Shown here: positions 9,120-18,352 of the stretch, piece by piece
Numbering within the stretch: the first letter of the stretch is position 1
Layout of the letters: the number at the start of each line of letters is the position of its first letter
Source of the DNA: Methylobacter sp.
Lineage (GTDB): Bacteria > Pseudomonadota > Gammaproteobacteria > Methylococcales > Methylomonadaceae
DNA length: 64,000 bases
Direction of reading: 5' to 3'
Assembly (NCBI GenBank): GCA_004299305.1
Contig: SCPZ01000037.1
Coordinates: 19,758 to 83,757, forward strand
Program-made: the position numbers and the translations under genes
Notes under the pieces: model-generated
Told to the model about the DNA's origin: nothing
What the model saw: only the letters and a program-made list of their open reading frames with translations
Databases searched by the model: none

Positions 9120-9796
9120 TGTTTTTACGAATCGATAATCGGTGGATCATAACAATTGTTGCCTGTTTAATTCCCTTATTAGGGTTGTATGTTGATATTG
9201 CTTTCGATAATTTAGGGGCAAACCCGATTCAAGCGTTGCATATTCGACTAGGTGATTGGTCGTTACGTTTTTTATGTTTAACGTTAGCTATTACGCCCAT
9301 CCAAACGATCACAAAATGGCGTGGCATGGTAACTTATCGGCAAATATTCGGCTTGTACGCCTTTTTTTATGCGACTTTACATTTACTGGCCTATTTGCTT
9401 GTAGATCATGCCTTGATGTGGCGCATGGTTGCTATTGATATTATTGAAAGTCCTTATATTTGGTTTGGGGTGTTGGCTTATCTCATTATTTTTTCATTAG
9501 CGATTACCTCGTCTAAATGGGCTAAAAAGCGCATGGGTAAAGCCTGGAAAAAACTTCATCGACTTATTTATGTCGCTGCAGTTGCAGCCGTTATGCATTA
9601 TTTCTTGCAACTCAAAGGTAATCTGGCCGAGCCTTTGTTTTATTCAATGATCGTATTCTTATTGCTGGGTTTTCGTATTTTAGTCTGGGTTAAAAACCGG
9701 CAATTACATAAAATGATGATACCAACAGGTCGGCGGGTGCTGGTTTTGGCGGAAAAACAAGGCGAGATACCGGAAGCGCTCCGCAAGCGGCGCTGA
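9119..9796 (+). CDS. msrQ: Protein-methionine-sulfoxide reductase heme-binding subunit
   Basis: YedZ-like 225 aa, overlaps the msrP stop; LGDWSLRFLCLTLAITP, WKKLHRLIYVAA. Confidence 0.92.
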   Translation: MFLRIDNRWIITIVACLIPLLGLYVDIAFDNLGANPIQALHIRLGDWSLRFLCLTLAITPIQTITKWRGMVTYRQIFGLYAFFYATLHLLAYLLVDHALMWRMVAIDIIESPYIWFGVLAYLIIFSLAITSSKWAKKRMGKAWKKLHRLIYVAAVAAVMHYFLQLKGNLAEPLFYSMIVFLLLGFRILVWVKNRQLHKMMIPTGRRVLVLAEKQGEIPEALRKRR

Positions 9797-9881
9797 ATGT
9801 TGACGGTATATTTAAAAATTAGTCAATCCGTGGTGAATCTCAACAAACTTGTCTCATTGGCTGTTCTACCGGTTAAATGCT

Positions 9882-10055
9882 ATGTTGCTAAAAACTAAAT
9901 CAGGCAGAATGATCGAGCTGCCATCGGAAGAAGAGGCACAAATCAATGTCGGCATTGCCGCTGATCCTGATACCTTCTTCTATATATGTATTGCGACTTA
10001 CCTCAAGTCTCATCTTTACCAAGCCAATGTTTCACAACAGGAGGCTGGTAATTAG
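9882..10055 (+). pseudogene. Truncated small antitoxin-like fragment
   Basis: MLLKTKSGRMIELPSEEEAQINVGIAADPDT resembles the N-terminus of small 'KTKSGR.IELPTDEED..IN.GIAADPDT' proteins; homology lost after DPDT. Confidence 0.3.
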
Positions 10056-10617
10056 CATAGCGGTCCAATAGCACGTCCGGGTTGGTCTCCACCATCAACA
10101 TCGCATGGTGATGGTCTTTAACGAATTGCTCGGCCCTTACGTGATCTAAAAACGTGATCAACGCATCGTAATAACCTGCCACATTGAGTAGGCCGCAAGG
10201 CTTATGGTGAAATCCCAGTTGCGCCCAGGTCCAAATCTCGAATAATTCCTCAAGTGTTCCTATGCCGCCGGGAAGCGCTATAAATCCATCCGAAAGCTCG
10301 GCCATCAGCATCTTCCGCTCATGCATGGATTGAGTGACATGCAATTCAGTCAAGTGCTGATGCGCAACTTCTTTATGCGACAAGGCCGTCGGTATTACAC
10401 CGACGGCCTGGCCACCGAGTTTCAATACCTGATCGGCCACCCTGCCCATAATGCCGATACTCGCGCCGCCGTAAACCAGCCTGATGTTTCGGCTGACTAA
10501 GGATTCGGCAAGCGAACAAGCCGCAAAAGCGTAGGCGTCGAGCCGCCCCGGACTGGAGCCGCAATAGATGCAGATACTGTTAATTGCACTCATGCCGACC
10601 TTGTTGTTTTGGATCAA
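10003..10617 (-). CDS. LOG family protein (TIGR00730-type Rossmann fold)
   Basis: [36 protein letters not shown]. Confidence 0.93.
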   Translation of the reverse strand: MIQNNKVGMSAINSICIYCGSSPGRLDAYAFAACSLAESLVSRNIRLVYGGASIGIMGRVADQVLKLGGQAVGVIPTALSHKEVAHQHLTELHVTQSMHERKMLMAELSDGFIALPGGIGTLEELFEIWTWAQLGFHHKPCGLLNVAGYYDALITFLDHVRAEQFVKDHHHAMLMVETNPDVLLDRYANYQPPVVKHWLGKDET

Positions 10618-11330
10618 AACTCGGCATCATGATAAACATTCTGCACATCGTCCAGATCGTTACACAGATCTAAAAACCTTTCAAACTGCGCCACATCATC
10701 ACCGCTGATCGGGCTGCCGCCTTTGGGTAAAAATTGAATCTCGTCTACCTCAAAATCAATTTCGCCTAACAAGTCCGTTAAGGCCTGCTTGGCTTTGAAG
10801 TAATCGGCTTGAGGCGTGAACACGGTGATTTTTCCCTCCTCGCTTTCAATATCGCTGACGTCGACATCGGCCGAAAGCAGCGCCTCAAGAACTGCATCCT
10901 CATCGTCATATTTAAATGCCAGGATAGCGGCATGGTCGAACATGTGGCTGACTGTGCCGGGCGTGCCGATTTTGGATTTTGTTTTTATAAAACACTGGCG
11001 CACATCGCCGTAAGTACGGTTAGGATTGTCGGTCAGACATTCGACTATCACCATGCAACCGCCGGGGCCATAGCCTTCATAGCGAGCAACTGCGAAATCT
11101 TCACCACCGGCGCCTTTTGCCTTGTCGATGGCTTTTTCAATAACATGAGTAGGAACCTGATCTTTCTTGGCGCGTTCAATCAAGCCGCGCAAAGTCAAGT
11201 TTGCTGACGGGTCAACGCCCCCCGATTTAGCGCTCACATAAATTGCACGACCATATTTGCTGTAGACCTTGGTCTTGGCTTCTGCCGTCTTAGCCATGGA
11301 CACTTTTCGGTTTTGATAGGCTCTACCCAT
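10614..11330 (-). CDS. YebC/PmpR family transcriptional regulator
   Basis: [38 protein letters not shown]..., YEGYGPGG. Confidence 0.93.
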   Translation of the reverse strand: MGRAYQNRKVSMAKTAEAKTKVYSKYGRAIYVSAKSGGVDPSANLTLRGLIERAKKDQVPTHVIEKAIDKAKGAGGEDFAVARYEGYGPGGCMVIVECLTDNPNRTYGDVRQCFIKTKSKIGTPGTVSHMFDHAAILAFKYDDEDAVLEALLSADVDVSDIESEEGKITVFTPQADYFKAKQALTDLLGEIDFEVDEIQFLPKGGSPISGDDVAQFERFLDLCNDLDDVQNVYHDAEF

Positions 11331-11804
11331 TTTTCTGTTGCTCCAATGATAATAAAACAGTGGATTTTACAGGTAAGTATTTACATAGGAAACTTATGAA
11401 TCGGTTAACAATGCCGGGCATATTGAAAATTCTCCGTCATAGCGCATGAGTTCACCTGAAATTCATTGCATGATTTGATTATCTGGGTTGATCGGCAACT
11501 GCCAGCGCACCTGCCAAACTCAGCTCCATAATGCAAAAAACGGTGCTTGCCAAATCAGCCCAAGATAAGCTACTTTAGCTAGTGTTTGAACGAAAAAGCC
11601 ACAAGCCATGATACACAAGGGATGTAGCGATTTATTGAGCGCGAAGATTTTTTATTCGCCTTCGGTAACGCGCAGAAAATAAACTACCGCATCCTAATAA
11701 TTTCGCAGGTTGAGCAATAGCTTTTCGTTGCTCGACCTTTCGAAGCATGAGAACATCTAACAAAATAACACGCTCAACCTACGGAACTATCATATCTACC
11801 AGCC

Positions 11805-12203
11805 ATGGACATCACCATTACCACTCCTGCACTGTTATTTCCTGCCATTTCCGTTTTGTTTTTGGCTTATTCCAACCGCTTTCTGGCGATTGCCAGCCGG
11901 ATCAGGGAACAGCACAATTTGTTTAACAAAACCAAAAGCCCGGTTGCCAAAAAACAGATCGACAGTTTGCGATACCGCATCCGCTTTATTGTGGCTATGC
12001 AGTTGCTGGCAGTCATCGGTATTATCTGCTGCATACTGGCCATGGGACTGATTTTTTACGGGCTGCAATATTACGGCAACCTGACATTCGGCTTCAGCAT
12101 GGCTTTTATCGTTTTGTCGTTGTTGGCATCGGTCAGCGAATTATTGCTTTCGACCAAGGCGCTGAATATCGAGCTTGAAGACATGGAAGATCACCAGCAT
12201 TAA
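11805..12203 (+). CDS. DUF2721-like membrane protein
   Basis: 132 aa; TTPALLFPAISVLFLAYSNRFLAIASRIREQ. Confidence 0.75.
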   Translation: MDITITTPALLFPAISVLFLAYSNRFLAIASRIREQHNLFNKTKSPVAKKQIDSLRYRIRFIVAMQLLAVIGIICCILAMGLIFYGLQYYGNLTFGFSMAFIVLSLLASVSELLLSTKALNIELEDMEDHQH

Positions 12204-12225
12204 AGTGACTACTGACCAGTAGCAG

Positions 12226-13143
12226 CTAAAATAAAAAACTAACCACCGCTTTCAACTTTCCGCCGTCTATAACGGGCATCGCCAGCATAGAATTCAAGCG
12301 GCCTTCTGCAACAGCGTTGCCGGGGTTATTTCTTATAGCAGGAACCCCGGTCAACCACACCCGACCCAATATGCCCTCGCCTTTGCGCACCGAGATGGTT
12401 TCGAATATTTCGGCCAGCTCATCATTTTGTTTGCTGTATCCTGACTGACAGACCAAAGACTGGCCGGTTGCATCCGGAACCCATATCTGTAACCGTTGGG
12501 CAATTGGCGTAGCCTTAGCCGATAGGAAGGTCATGATATAAACCCGATTGGCAAGCACCGATACCGGGATGCCCAAGGCCGTGCTTATCCCGGCTTTTTT
12601 GGCATCCGCGCTTCTGATAAAAGCCGATGCCAGTCCAAGATCTTCTATAAGCACAGGCATACCGGCTTCCCATACCTGTCCGGGTAAACCGGAACCTTTG
12701 GTGAACTTTATATTTCTCGATATACGCTCAAAATCATCCAGCGTGCCGTAATAGCCGTCAATAACTGCCAGTTCAGCGTCGTTCTCTAAACTGTTGCTCC
12801 ATAGCTCTATGGCGCCAGCATGATGCTGATCGTCTCCGCACAAAAACACCACCACAGCCATGATAAATTCGCCTGAAAAAACGGGTATGGCTATACCGCA
12901 GGTCAAACCGGCCTTTTTAGCCGATTTTGTCCGTTTAAAATAAGAATGATCGAATTCGGTTAATACGACAGGATGACCTGCGGCCCAGGCTTTGCCGGGC
13001 AAGCCTTCATCATAAGCGAAGGATTCTTTTTCGCTGGCAATGCGAAATTCATTTAAGGGGCCATATAAACCTGCACTAAATTCCAAGCGGGTACGATCTT
13101 TTGTGGGTATCCATATTTCCGTTACTTTAATAAATGTTTTCAT
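12226..13143 (-). CDS. GAF-domain protein (two GAF-like units)
   Basis: Repeated GLPGKAWAAGHPVVL / GLPGQVWEAGMPVLIEDL / GILGRVWLTGVPAIR patterns. Confidence 0.8.
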   Translation of the reverse strand: MKTFIKVTEIWIPTKDRTRLEFSAGLYGPLNEFRIASEKESFAYDEGLPGKAWAAGHPVVLTEFDHSYFKRTKSAKKAGLTCGIAIPVFSGEFIMAVVVFLCGDDQHHAGAIELWSNSLENDAELAVIDGYYGTLDDFERISRNIKFTKGSGLPGQVWEAGMPVLIEDLGLASAFIRSADAKKAGISTALGIPVSVLANRVYIMTFLSAKATPIAQRLQIWVPDATGQSLVCQSGYSKQNDELAEIFETISVRKGEGILGRVWLTGVPAIRNNPGNAVAEGRLNSMLAMPVIDGGKLKAVVSFLF

Positions 13144-13635
13144 TTCGTGTCGTTGTCTTTATTGCAAAATACAGATGATGACGAGTTGATCGTATTACCC
13201 TGGAAAAAACATTTCGCCCATAAAAACCAAACAGGGGCTTTCGTGTTTTTTTTGTGAATAAATTACGGTTTTTTTACAATTCCATACACTTTACTGTTTT
13301 TATATCTGTGAATAAGGAATCAATGAGTGAACGCCAAGCTAAGCTAAGCTTATCGTTTCTTACCGCGCGAAGGCATCCCTCCCAGAAGTCAAGATATTGA
13401 TTTCGTAAGACTTAACAGCCATCAGCACCATTGGCGATTCGCTTGCTTTCAACTTTATCGAACTTTTACCCAACGTCCAGCCAAAACATCTAATAACACT
13501 GAGCGTACACTTTCAATAATACCGCATAAGGTAGGCTTCCATTCCGTTGGTTTTATAAGGGTCTAAATTTTGCTGTTGAACAAATTTACAGTTGACAGGA
13601 GTGGGTATAAAAGACATAATAAGCATCTCAGTACG

Positions 13636-13712
13636 GCGCCTGTAGCTCAGCTGGATAGAGTACTCGGCTACGAACCGAGCGGTCGGGAGTTCGAATCTCT
13701 CCAGGCGCGCCA
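13636..13712 (+). tRNA. tRNA-Arg (anticodon ACG), CCA encoded
   Basis: gcgcctgtagctcagctggatagagtactcggctacgaaccgagcggtcgggagttcgaatctctccaggcgcgcca. Confidence 0.97.
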
Positions 13713-13730
13713 TACTGCAAAAAAGTTTAA

Positions 13731-13806
13731 TCCCCTGTAGCTCAGTCGGTAGAGCGGATGACTGTTAATCATTAGGTCGGCGGTTCGAGCCCGTCCGGGG
13801 GAGCCA
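13731..13806 (+). tRNA. tRNA-Asn (anticodon GTT), CCA encoded
   Basis: tcccctgtagctcagtcggtagagcggatgactgttaatcattaggtcggcggttcgagcccgtccgggggagcca. Confidence 0.97.
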
Positions 13807-13813
13807 AATAAAT

Positions 13814-13846
13814 AAAGGGTCTGTAGCGTACAGACCCTTTTTTTTG
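13814..13846 (+). terminator. Rho-independent terminator after the tRNA-Arg/tRNA-Asn pair
   Basis: aaagggtctgtagcgtacagaccctttttttt. Confidence 0.85.
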
Positions 13847-14026
13847 CCTTGCGTCCGGTCAATCTCCGGTACATTCAGTCATTAGATCTTTTTCTCATCA
13901 ATAACGCCAATTTAAAAATGGCAAATGTGCCTTTCTTGGGGTATAAGGCGCGATTAATTCACTGGAATTTCTGTCAACTTAACGATCAATTAATCACGAT
14001 AACGATAAATAGCATAGGAAAAGATC

Positions 14027-16870
14027 ATGGCTAACATAGCAGTATTTGATAATAACGAATTTGTTGATTCTAACAATGATCATTTGAGTAGTGAATCAGA
14101 TAATATACAGGCCACATTGATTAGCTTGGGGCATAACGTTAGTACTTTTATACAGTATTCTGCCATAGACTTTTCTTCAGCTTTAGAAAGTACAGATATA
14201 TTAGTTATTCCAGAGCAAGAAACTGGAAACTTATCATTAGCATTGACAGATAAGGCAAAGCAAGTGCTCCGTGATTTTGTTAATACAGGAGGTAGAATAA
14301 TTATAGGTGGTGATATGTATAGTAACGATGTGGATTTTTTAAATAGCGTTTTCGATTATTCTATAACCAATAGAAATAATGAAGCACCTAGCTATATAAC
14401 AGATATTGCTTCTGGAACATCGTTTGATTCTGCACCATCCACTTTAACACATAATAATGGCACGTACTCTATCGATAAATCGAGTCTGCCGATCAATGGT
14501 CTGAGTATATATGAAAATGGAAACCACACTACAGTCGCTGTACTCCCTTATGGTACAGGTGACATTGTTTATCTAGCATACGACTGGTATGATGCTGCAC
14601 CTGTTGGCTCCCAAGATGGCGGCTGGATAGAAATATTATCAACAATAACTGAAGCAGTACCTTTAATGGCAAATTCCGTGGTAGGTACAGTAAATGCGGA
14701 TGACTTAGTAGGGAGTATCGGTAACGATATTATAAATGGTCTGGAGGGTGATGATACTTTAGACGCTGGCGCTGGTAATGACATCCTTGATGGAGGAACC
14801 GGTGGTGATACGATGGATGGGGGTGAAGGTAATGATACTTATCTAGTCGATTCAATCAATGATGAAATTACCGAGGCAGTAGATTCAGGGACCGATAACG
14901 TACAAAGCACAGTAAATTATACCTTAACTTCTAATATAGAAAATCTTGATCTAATAGGAACAACATCTATTGATGGTATTGGTAATGACCTCGATAATGT
15001 CTTAACCGGTAATATAGGCGATAATAGCTTAATCGGTAGTGCTGGCAATGACATTATTGATGGAGGACTAGGTGTTGATACAATGGACGGAGGGGTAGAT
15101 AACGATAATTACACGATTGATAATGTGGGTGATGTTGTCATTGAAACCTCAAATATTGTAAATGAAATTGATACTGTTAATAGTTCAGTAAGTTACACAT
15201 TAGGCGATAACCTGGAAAATCTTAATTTAATCGGAACAACAGCAATTAATGGCATTGGTAATGATCTAAATAACAGCTTAATCGGTAGTTATGGCGATGA
15301 TATTATTGACGGATGGACTGGTGATGATACGATGGACGGAGGAGCAGGTAATGATACTTATCTAGTCGATTCAATCAATGATGAAGTTACTGAGGCAGTA
15401 GACTCAGGGACCGATAACGTACAAAGCACGGTAAATTATACCCTAACTTCTAATATAGAAAATATCACTTTAATAGGAACAACATCTATTGATGGTATTG
15501 GTAATGACCTCGATAATGTCTTAACCGGTAATATAGGCGATAATCGCTTAATCGGTAGTGCTGGAAATGACATTATTGATGGAGGGCTAGGTGCCGACAC
15601 GATGGACGGAGGGGCAGATAATGATACTTATCTAGTCGATTCAATCAATGATGAAGTTACTGAGGCAGTAGATTCAGGGACAGACAACGTACAAAGCACG
15701 GTAAATTATACCCTAACTTCTAATATAGAAAATCTTGATCTAATAGGAGCAACATCTATTGATGGTATTGGTAATGACCTTGATAATGTCTTAACTGGTA
15801 ATATAGGCGATAATAGCTTAATCGGTAGTGCTGGAAATGACATTATTGATGGAGGGCTAGGTGCCGACACGATGGATGGAGGGGCAGGTAATGATACTTA
15901 TCTAGTCGATTCAATCAATGATGAAGTTACTGAGGCAATAGATTCAGGGACCGATAACGTACAAAGCACAGTAAATTATACCCTAATTTCTAATATAGAA
16001 AATCTTGATCTAATAGGAACAACATCTATTGATGGTATTGGTAATGACCTTGATAATATCTTAACCGGTAATATAGGCGATAATAGCTTAATCGGTAATG
16101 CTGGAAATGATATTATTGACGGATGGACTGGTGATGATACGATGGACGGAGGGGCAGGTAACGATAATTACACGATTGATAATGTGGGGGATGTTGTCAT
16201 TGAAACCTCAAATATTGTAAATGAAATTGACACTGTTAATAGTTCAGTAAGTTACACATTAGGCGATAACCTGGAAAATCTTAATTTAATCGGAACAACA
16301 GCAATTAATGGCATTGGTAACATTCTCGATAATACTTTAACCGGTAACGCACATGCGAATAGGTTAAATGGTGAGGATGGTAACGACAGTTTGAGTGGCG
16401 ATTTAGGTAAAGATCATTTATGGGGTCTATTTGGTAATGATGTTATAAACGGTGGAGAACAGGGTGATCTTTTAGGTGGCATTATAGGTGATAACGAATT
16501 AGATGGCGGTCTTGGTAATGACATACTACTCAGCGGAAAAGGCATCAACCTATTAACGGGTGGGGGTGGCATGGACAAATTTCAGTTTAATGGTGCTTCA
16601 AATAGTACAATTACCGATTTTTCAGTTGCCGATGATACCGTCGTACTTAAAAATGGAGCATTTACTCAATTAAACATCATTGGTATTTTAAATACGGATA
16701 ATTTTAAAGTAGGAGTGCAAGCCGATGACACGAACGATTATGTCATCTATAACCCGACGACTGGCGCAGTAAGCTATGATGCTGATGGTAGTGGTGCCGG
16801 TACAGGAATTCAAATTGCTGTGATAGGGGCAAACTTAGCCCTTACCAATGCTGATTTTGTTGTCATTTAG
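14027..16870 (+). CDS. Large RTX calcium-binding protein with type I secretion C-terminus and ThuA/DUF4350-like N-terminal domain
   Basis: 947 aa; many GGxGxDxx nonapeptides; C-terminus YDADGSGAGTGIQIAVIGANLALTNADFVVI; N-terminus resembles a glutamine-amidotransferase-like fold (ILVIPEQETG...GGRIIIGGD). Confidence 0.9.
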   Translation: MANIAVFDNNEFVDSNNDHLSSESDNIQATLISLGHNVSTFIQYSAIDFSSALESTDILVIPEQETGNLSLALTDKAKQVLRDFVNTGGRIIIGGDMYSNDVDFLNSVFDYSITNRNNEAPSYITDIASGTSFDSAPSTLTHNNGTYSIDKSSLPINGLSIYENGNHTTVAVLPYGTGDIVYLAYDWYDAAPVGSQDGGWIEILSTITEAVPLMANSVVGTVNADDLVGSIGNDIINGLEGDDTLDAGAGNDILDGGTGGDTMDGGEGNDTYLVDSINDEITEAVDSGTDNVQSTVNYTLTSNIENLDLIGTTSIDGIGNDLDNVLTGNIGDNSLIGSAGNDIIDGGLGVDTMDGGVDNDNYTIDNVGDVVIETSNIVNEIDTVNSSVSYTLGDNLENLNLIGTTAINGIGNDLNNSLIGSYGDDIIDGWTGDDTMDGGAGNDTYLVDSINDEVTEAVDSGTDNVQSTVNYTLTSNIENITLIGTTSIDGIGNDLDNVLTGNIGDNRLIGSAGNDIIDGGLGADTMDGGADNDTYLVDSINDEVTEAVDSGTDNVQSTVNYTLTSNIENLDLIGATSIDGIGNDLDNVLTGNIGDNSLIGSAGNDIIDGGLGADTMDGGAGNDTYLVDSINDEVTEAIDSGTDNVQSTVNYTLISNIENLDLIGTTSIDGIGNDLDNILTGNIGDNSLIGNAGNDIIDGWTGDDTMDGGAGNDNYTIDNVGDVVIETSNIVNEIDTVNSSVSYTLGDNLENLNLIGTTAINGIGNILDNTLTGNAHANRLNGEDGNDSLSGDLGKDHLWGLFGNDVINGGEQGDLLGGIIGDNELDGGLGNDILLSGKGINLLTGGGGMDKFQFNGASNSTITDFSVADDTVVLKNGAFTQLNIIGILNTDNFKVGVQADDTNDYVIYNPTTGAVSYDADGSGAGTGIQIAVIGANLALTNADFVVI
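14834..16390 (+). repeat. Tandem RTX coding repeats: A-type (270 bp) and B-type (249 bp) in order A-B-A-A-A-B
   Basis: Unit starts at 14834 (A), 15104 (B), 15353 (A), 15623 (A), 15893 (A), 16163 (B); near-identical DNA. Confidence 0.9.
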
Positions 16871-16904
16871 CTTGACCTCTACATACTGAAATAACAGAGA
16901 AAAA

Positions 16905-16930
16905 CCCATTCCCTAACTTGAGGGAATGGG
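16905..16930 (+). terminator. Hairpin after the RTX gene
   Basis: cccattccctaacttgagggaatggg; duplicated at 19697. Confidence 0.55.
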
Positions 16931-17011
16931 TGACAAGTACATCTAAAAAGTTAATTTCTTACAAGGCTTAGCTTATTCCACATATTAAATCACATTCTCA
17001 TAGAACGCTTA

Positions 17012-17485
17012 CTAGACGAATTCATCCATCGAATAATTTAACCAGCGAGGCTTATGTTTGACATGGCTCACAAGCTGAGAGCTATACCCAGCCGTCCCTT
17101 TCTTCATAGTAACCCAATTCTCTCTCGCATGATCAACCACATCTAAAACAGAATCACGCCAGGATGTTGACTGGCAAGCCAATGGATAGGTGCTGACCAG
17201 TAAAAAGCAATTGCCCTCGCTATCCATACAGTCATAAAGTTCAGCTCGGTATAAGCCATTGATATGAGCGGCATTGCGATAAAAAAGCGGATCAACTAAA
17301 TTCCACCGGCCATCGCGATAAACAACAAAGAGATTCTTAACTACCCGACTCTCATCAGGGTGTACCGTGAAAATGGTTTTGGGACAGCAGGTGGTCAAAA
17401 CACCAGAATCAAACTCATCATCGAGGTTGTATTGGAAGCTGCTTAGAAATGGAGCTTTGGATTTATGCGGTATAGGACACCTCAC
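17012..17485 (-). CDS. Hypothetical protein; its 3' part is duplicated at about 19800..19980
   Basis: 157-aa ORF overlapping the 3' end of the upstream HTH gene. Confidence 0.5.
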   Translation of the reverse strand: MRCPIPHKSKAPFLSSFQYNLDDEFDSGVLTTCCPKTIFTVHPDESRVVKNLFVVYRDGRWNLVDPLFYRNAAHINGLYRAELYDCMDSEGNCFLLVSTYPLACQSTSWRDSVLDVVDHARENWVTMKKGTAGYSSQLVSHVKHKPRWLNYSMDEFV

Positions 17486-17703
17486 CTTGAATGCTATTGA
17501 ATTGCATTTTGTCAGCTATCCACTGTTCAACTGTTGCCAGGTCATAGCGAATTGATTTGCCTATCGTCAGGTGTGCTGGAATGTCATTAGAGAATCTGGC
17601 TCTCAGACGTTCTATGGTACTGACAGACTATGGTACTGACAGATAAACCCAGTCGTTCAGCCAGCCAAGCCGTGTTTTTTAGTATCGAATGTTGTTCTTG
17701 CAT
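17463..17703 (-). pseudogene. AlpA/MerR-type small HTH regulator broken by a 16-bp tandem duplication
   Basis: MQEQHSILKNTAWLAERLGLSVSTI | ERLRARFSNDIPAHLTIGKSIRYDLATVEQWIADKMQFNSIQGEVSYTA*; the frame is restored if one copy of ctatggtactgacaga (17612-17627 / 17628-17643) is removed. Confidence 0.75.
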
Positions 17704-17823
17704 ATTTTTGTCCGTATAGGAAATTGAAATAAAGTTTTGAGTACCACCGTTGCCAGTGACACTCTTCTATCAATTTGTTAGTTCAATTTCCGGAAAATTT
17801 CATCAAGAACCGGCAGCGATAAA

Positions 17824-17874
17824 TCCTCCTCCTCCTCCTCCTCCTCCTCCTCCTCCTCCTCCTCCTCCTCCTCC
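17824..17874. repeat. (TCC)17 trinucleotide microsatellite
   Basis: 51 nt of uninterrupted tcc; reads as GAG (Glu) codons in one minus-strand frame. Confidence 0.97.
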
Positions 17875-18352
17875 TTCTTTATTTGATAGCTGAATAAATT
17901 ATGCAATAACCAGGGCAATCGCTCTTAAATTTTAACCATTTAAAAACAATATGATACAAATTCCTATTTCGTGATTTTTTACATAAAATCATGGAAATTG
18001 AAAAAGCCACATTTATAACTAATTGATTATCTGTTGGTTATGAAAGTCAAGCTTATTTAAGCGCGATTGCCCTGATGCAATAACCAATCAAGCTTGTTAG
18101 AAATCCTGTATTTTCTCTCGTCAATTCACCAATTCTAGCTTACAGATCTATTGATTATAGCGAGCATACCTCTAAAGTAGATTACAAGCGGGCCGAGTCT
18201 TCACCAAGTCTTTACACTTACATAATGCAAAATAAGTTTAGATGTGTAACCATACAATAAGCCCTTGAACCGAAAAGGGTTGTATTGAGTCAACTTAACA
18301 AAACAAGAATAAGCAGCCATGTTTCTTTCAATCAAATCATGAGGAAATAAAA

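Noticed and set aside
13513-13874. ORFs 13513..13713(-) and 13668..13874(-)
   Set aside because: Overlap tRNA-Arg and tRNA-Asn; 'RLERFELPTARF/GRARTADLMI' strings are the usual mistranslated tRNA artefacts.
14834-16390. Regular about 270-bp repeats considered as a possible CRISPR-like array
   Set aside because: Continuous reading frame of RTX modules, no short repeats with unique spacers.
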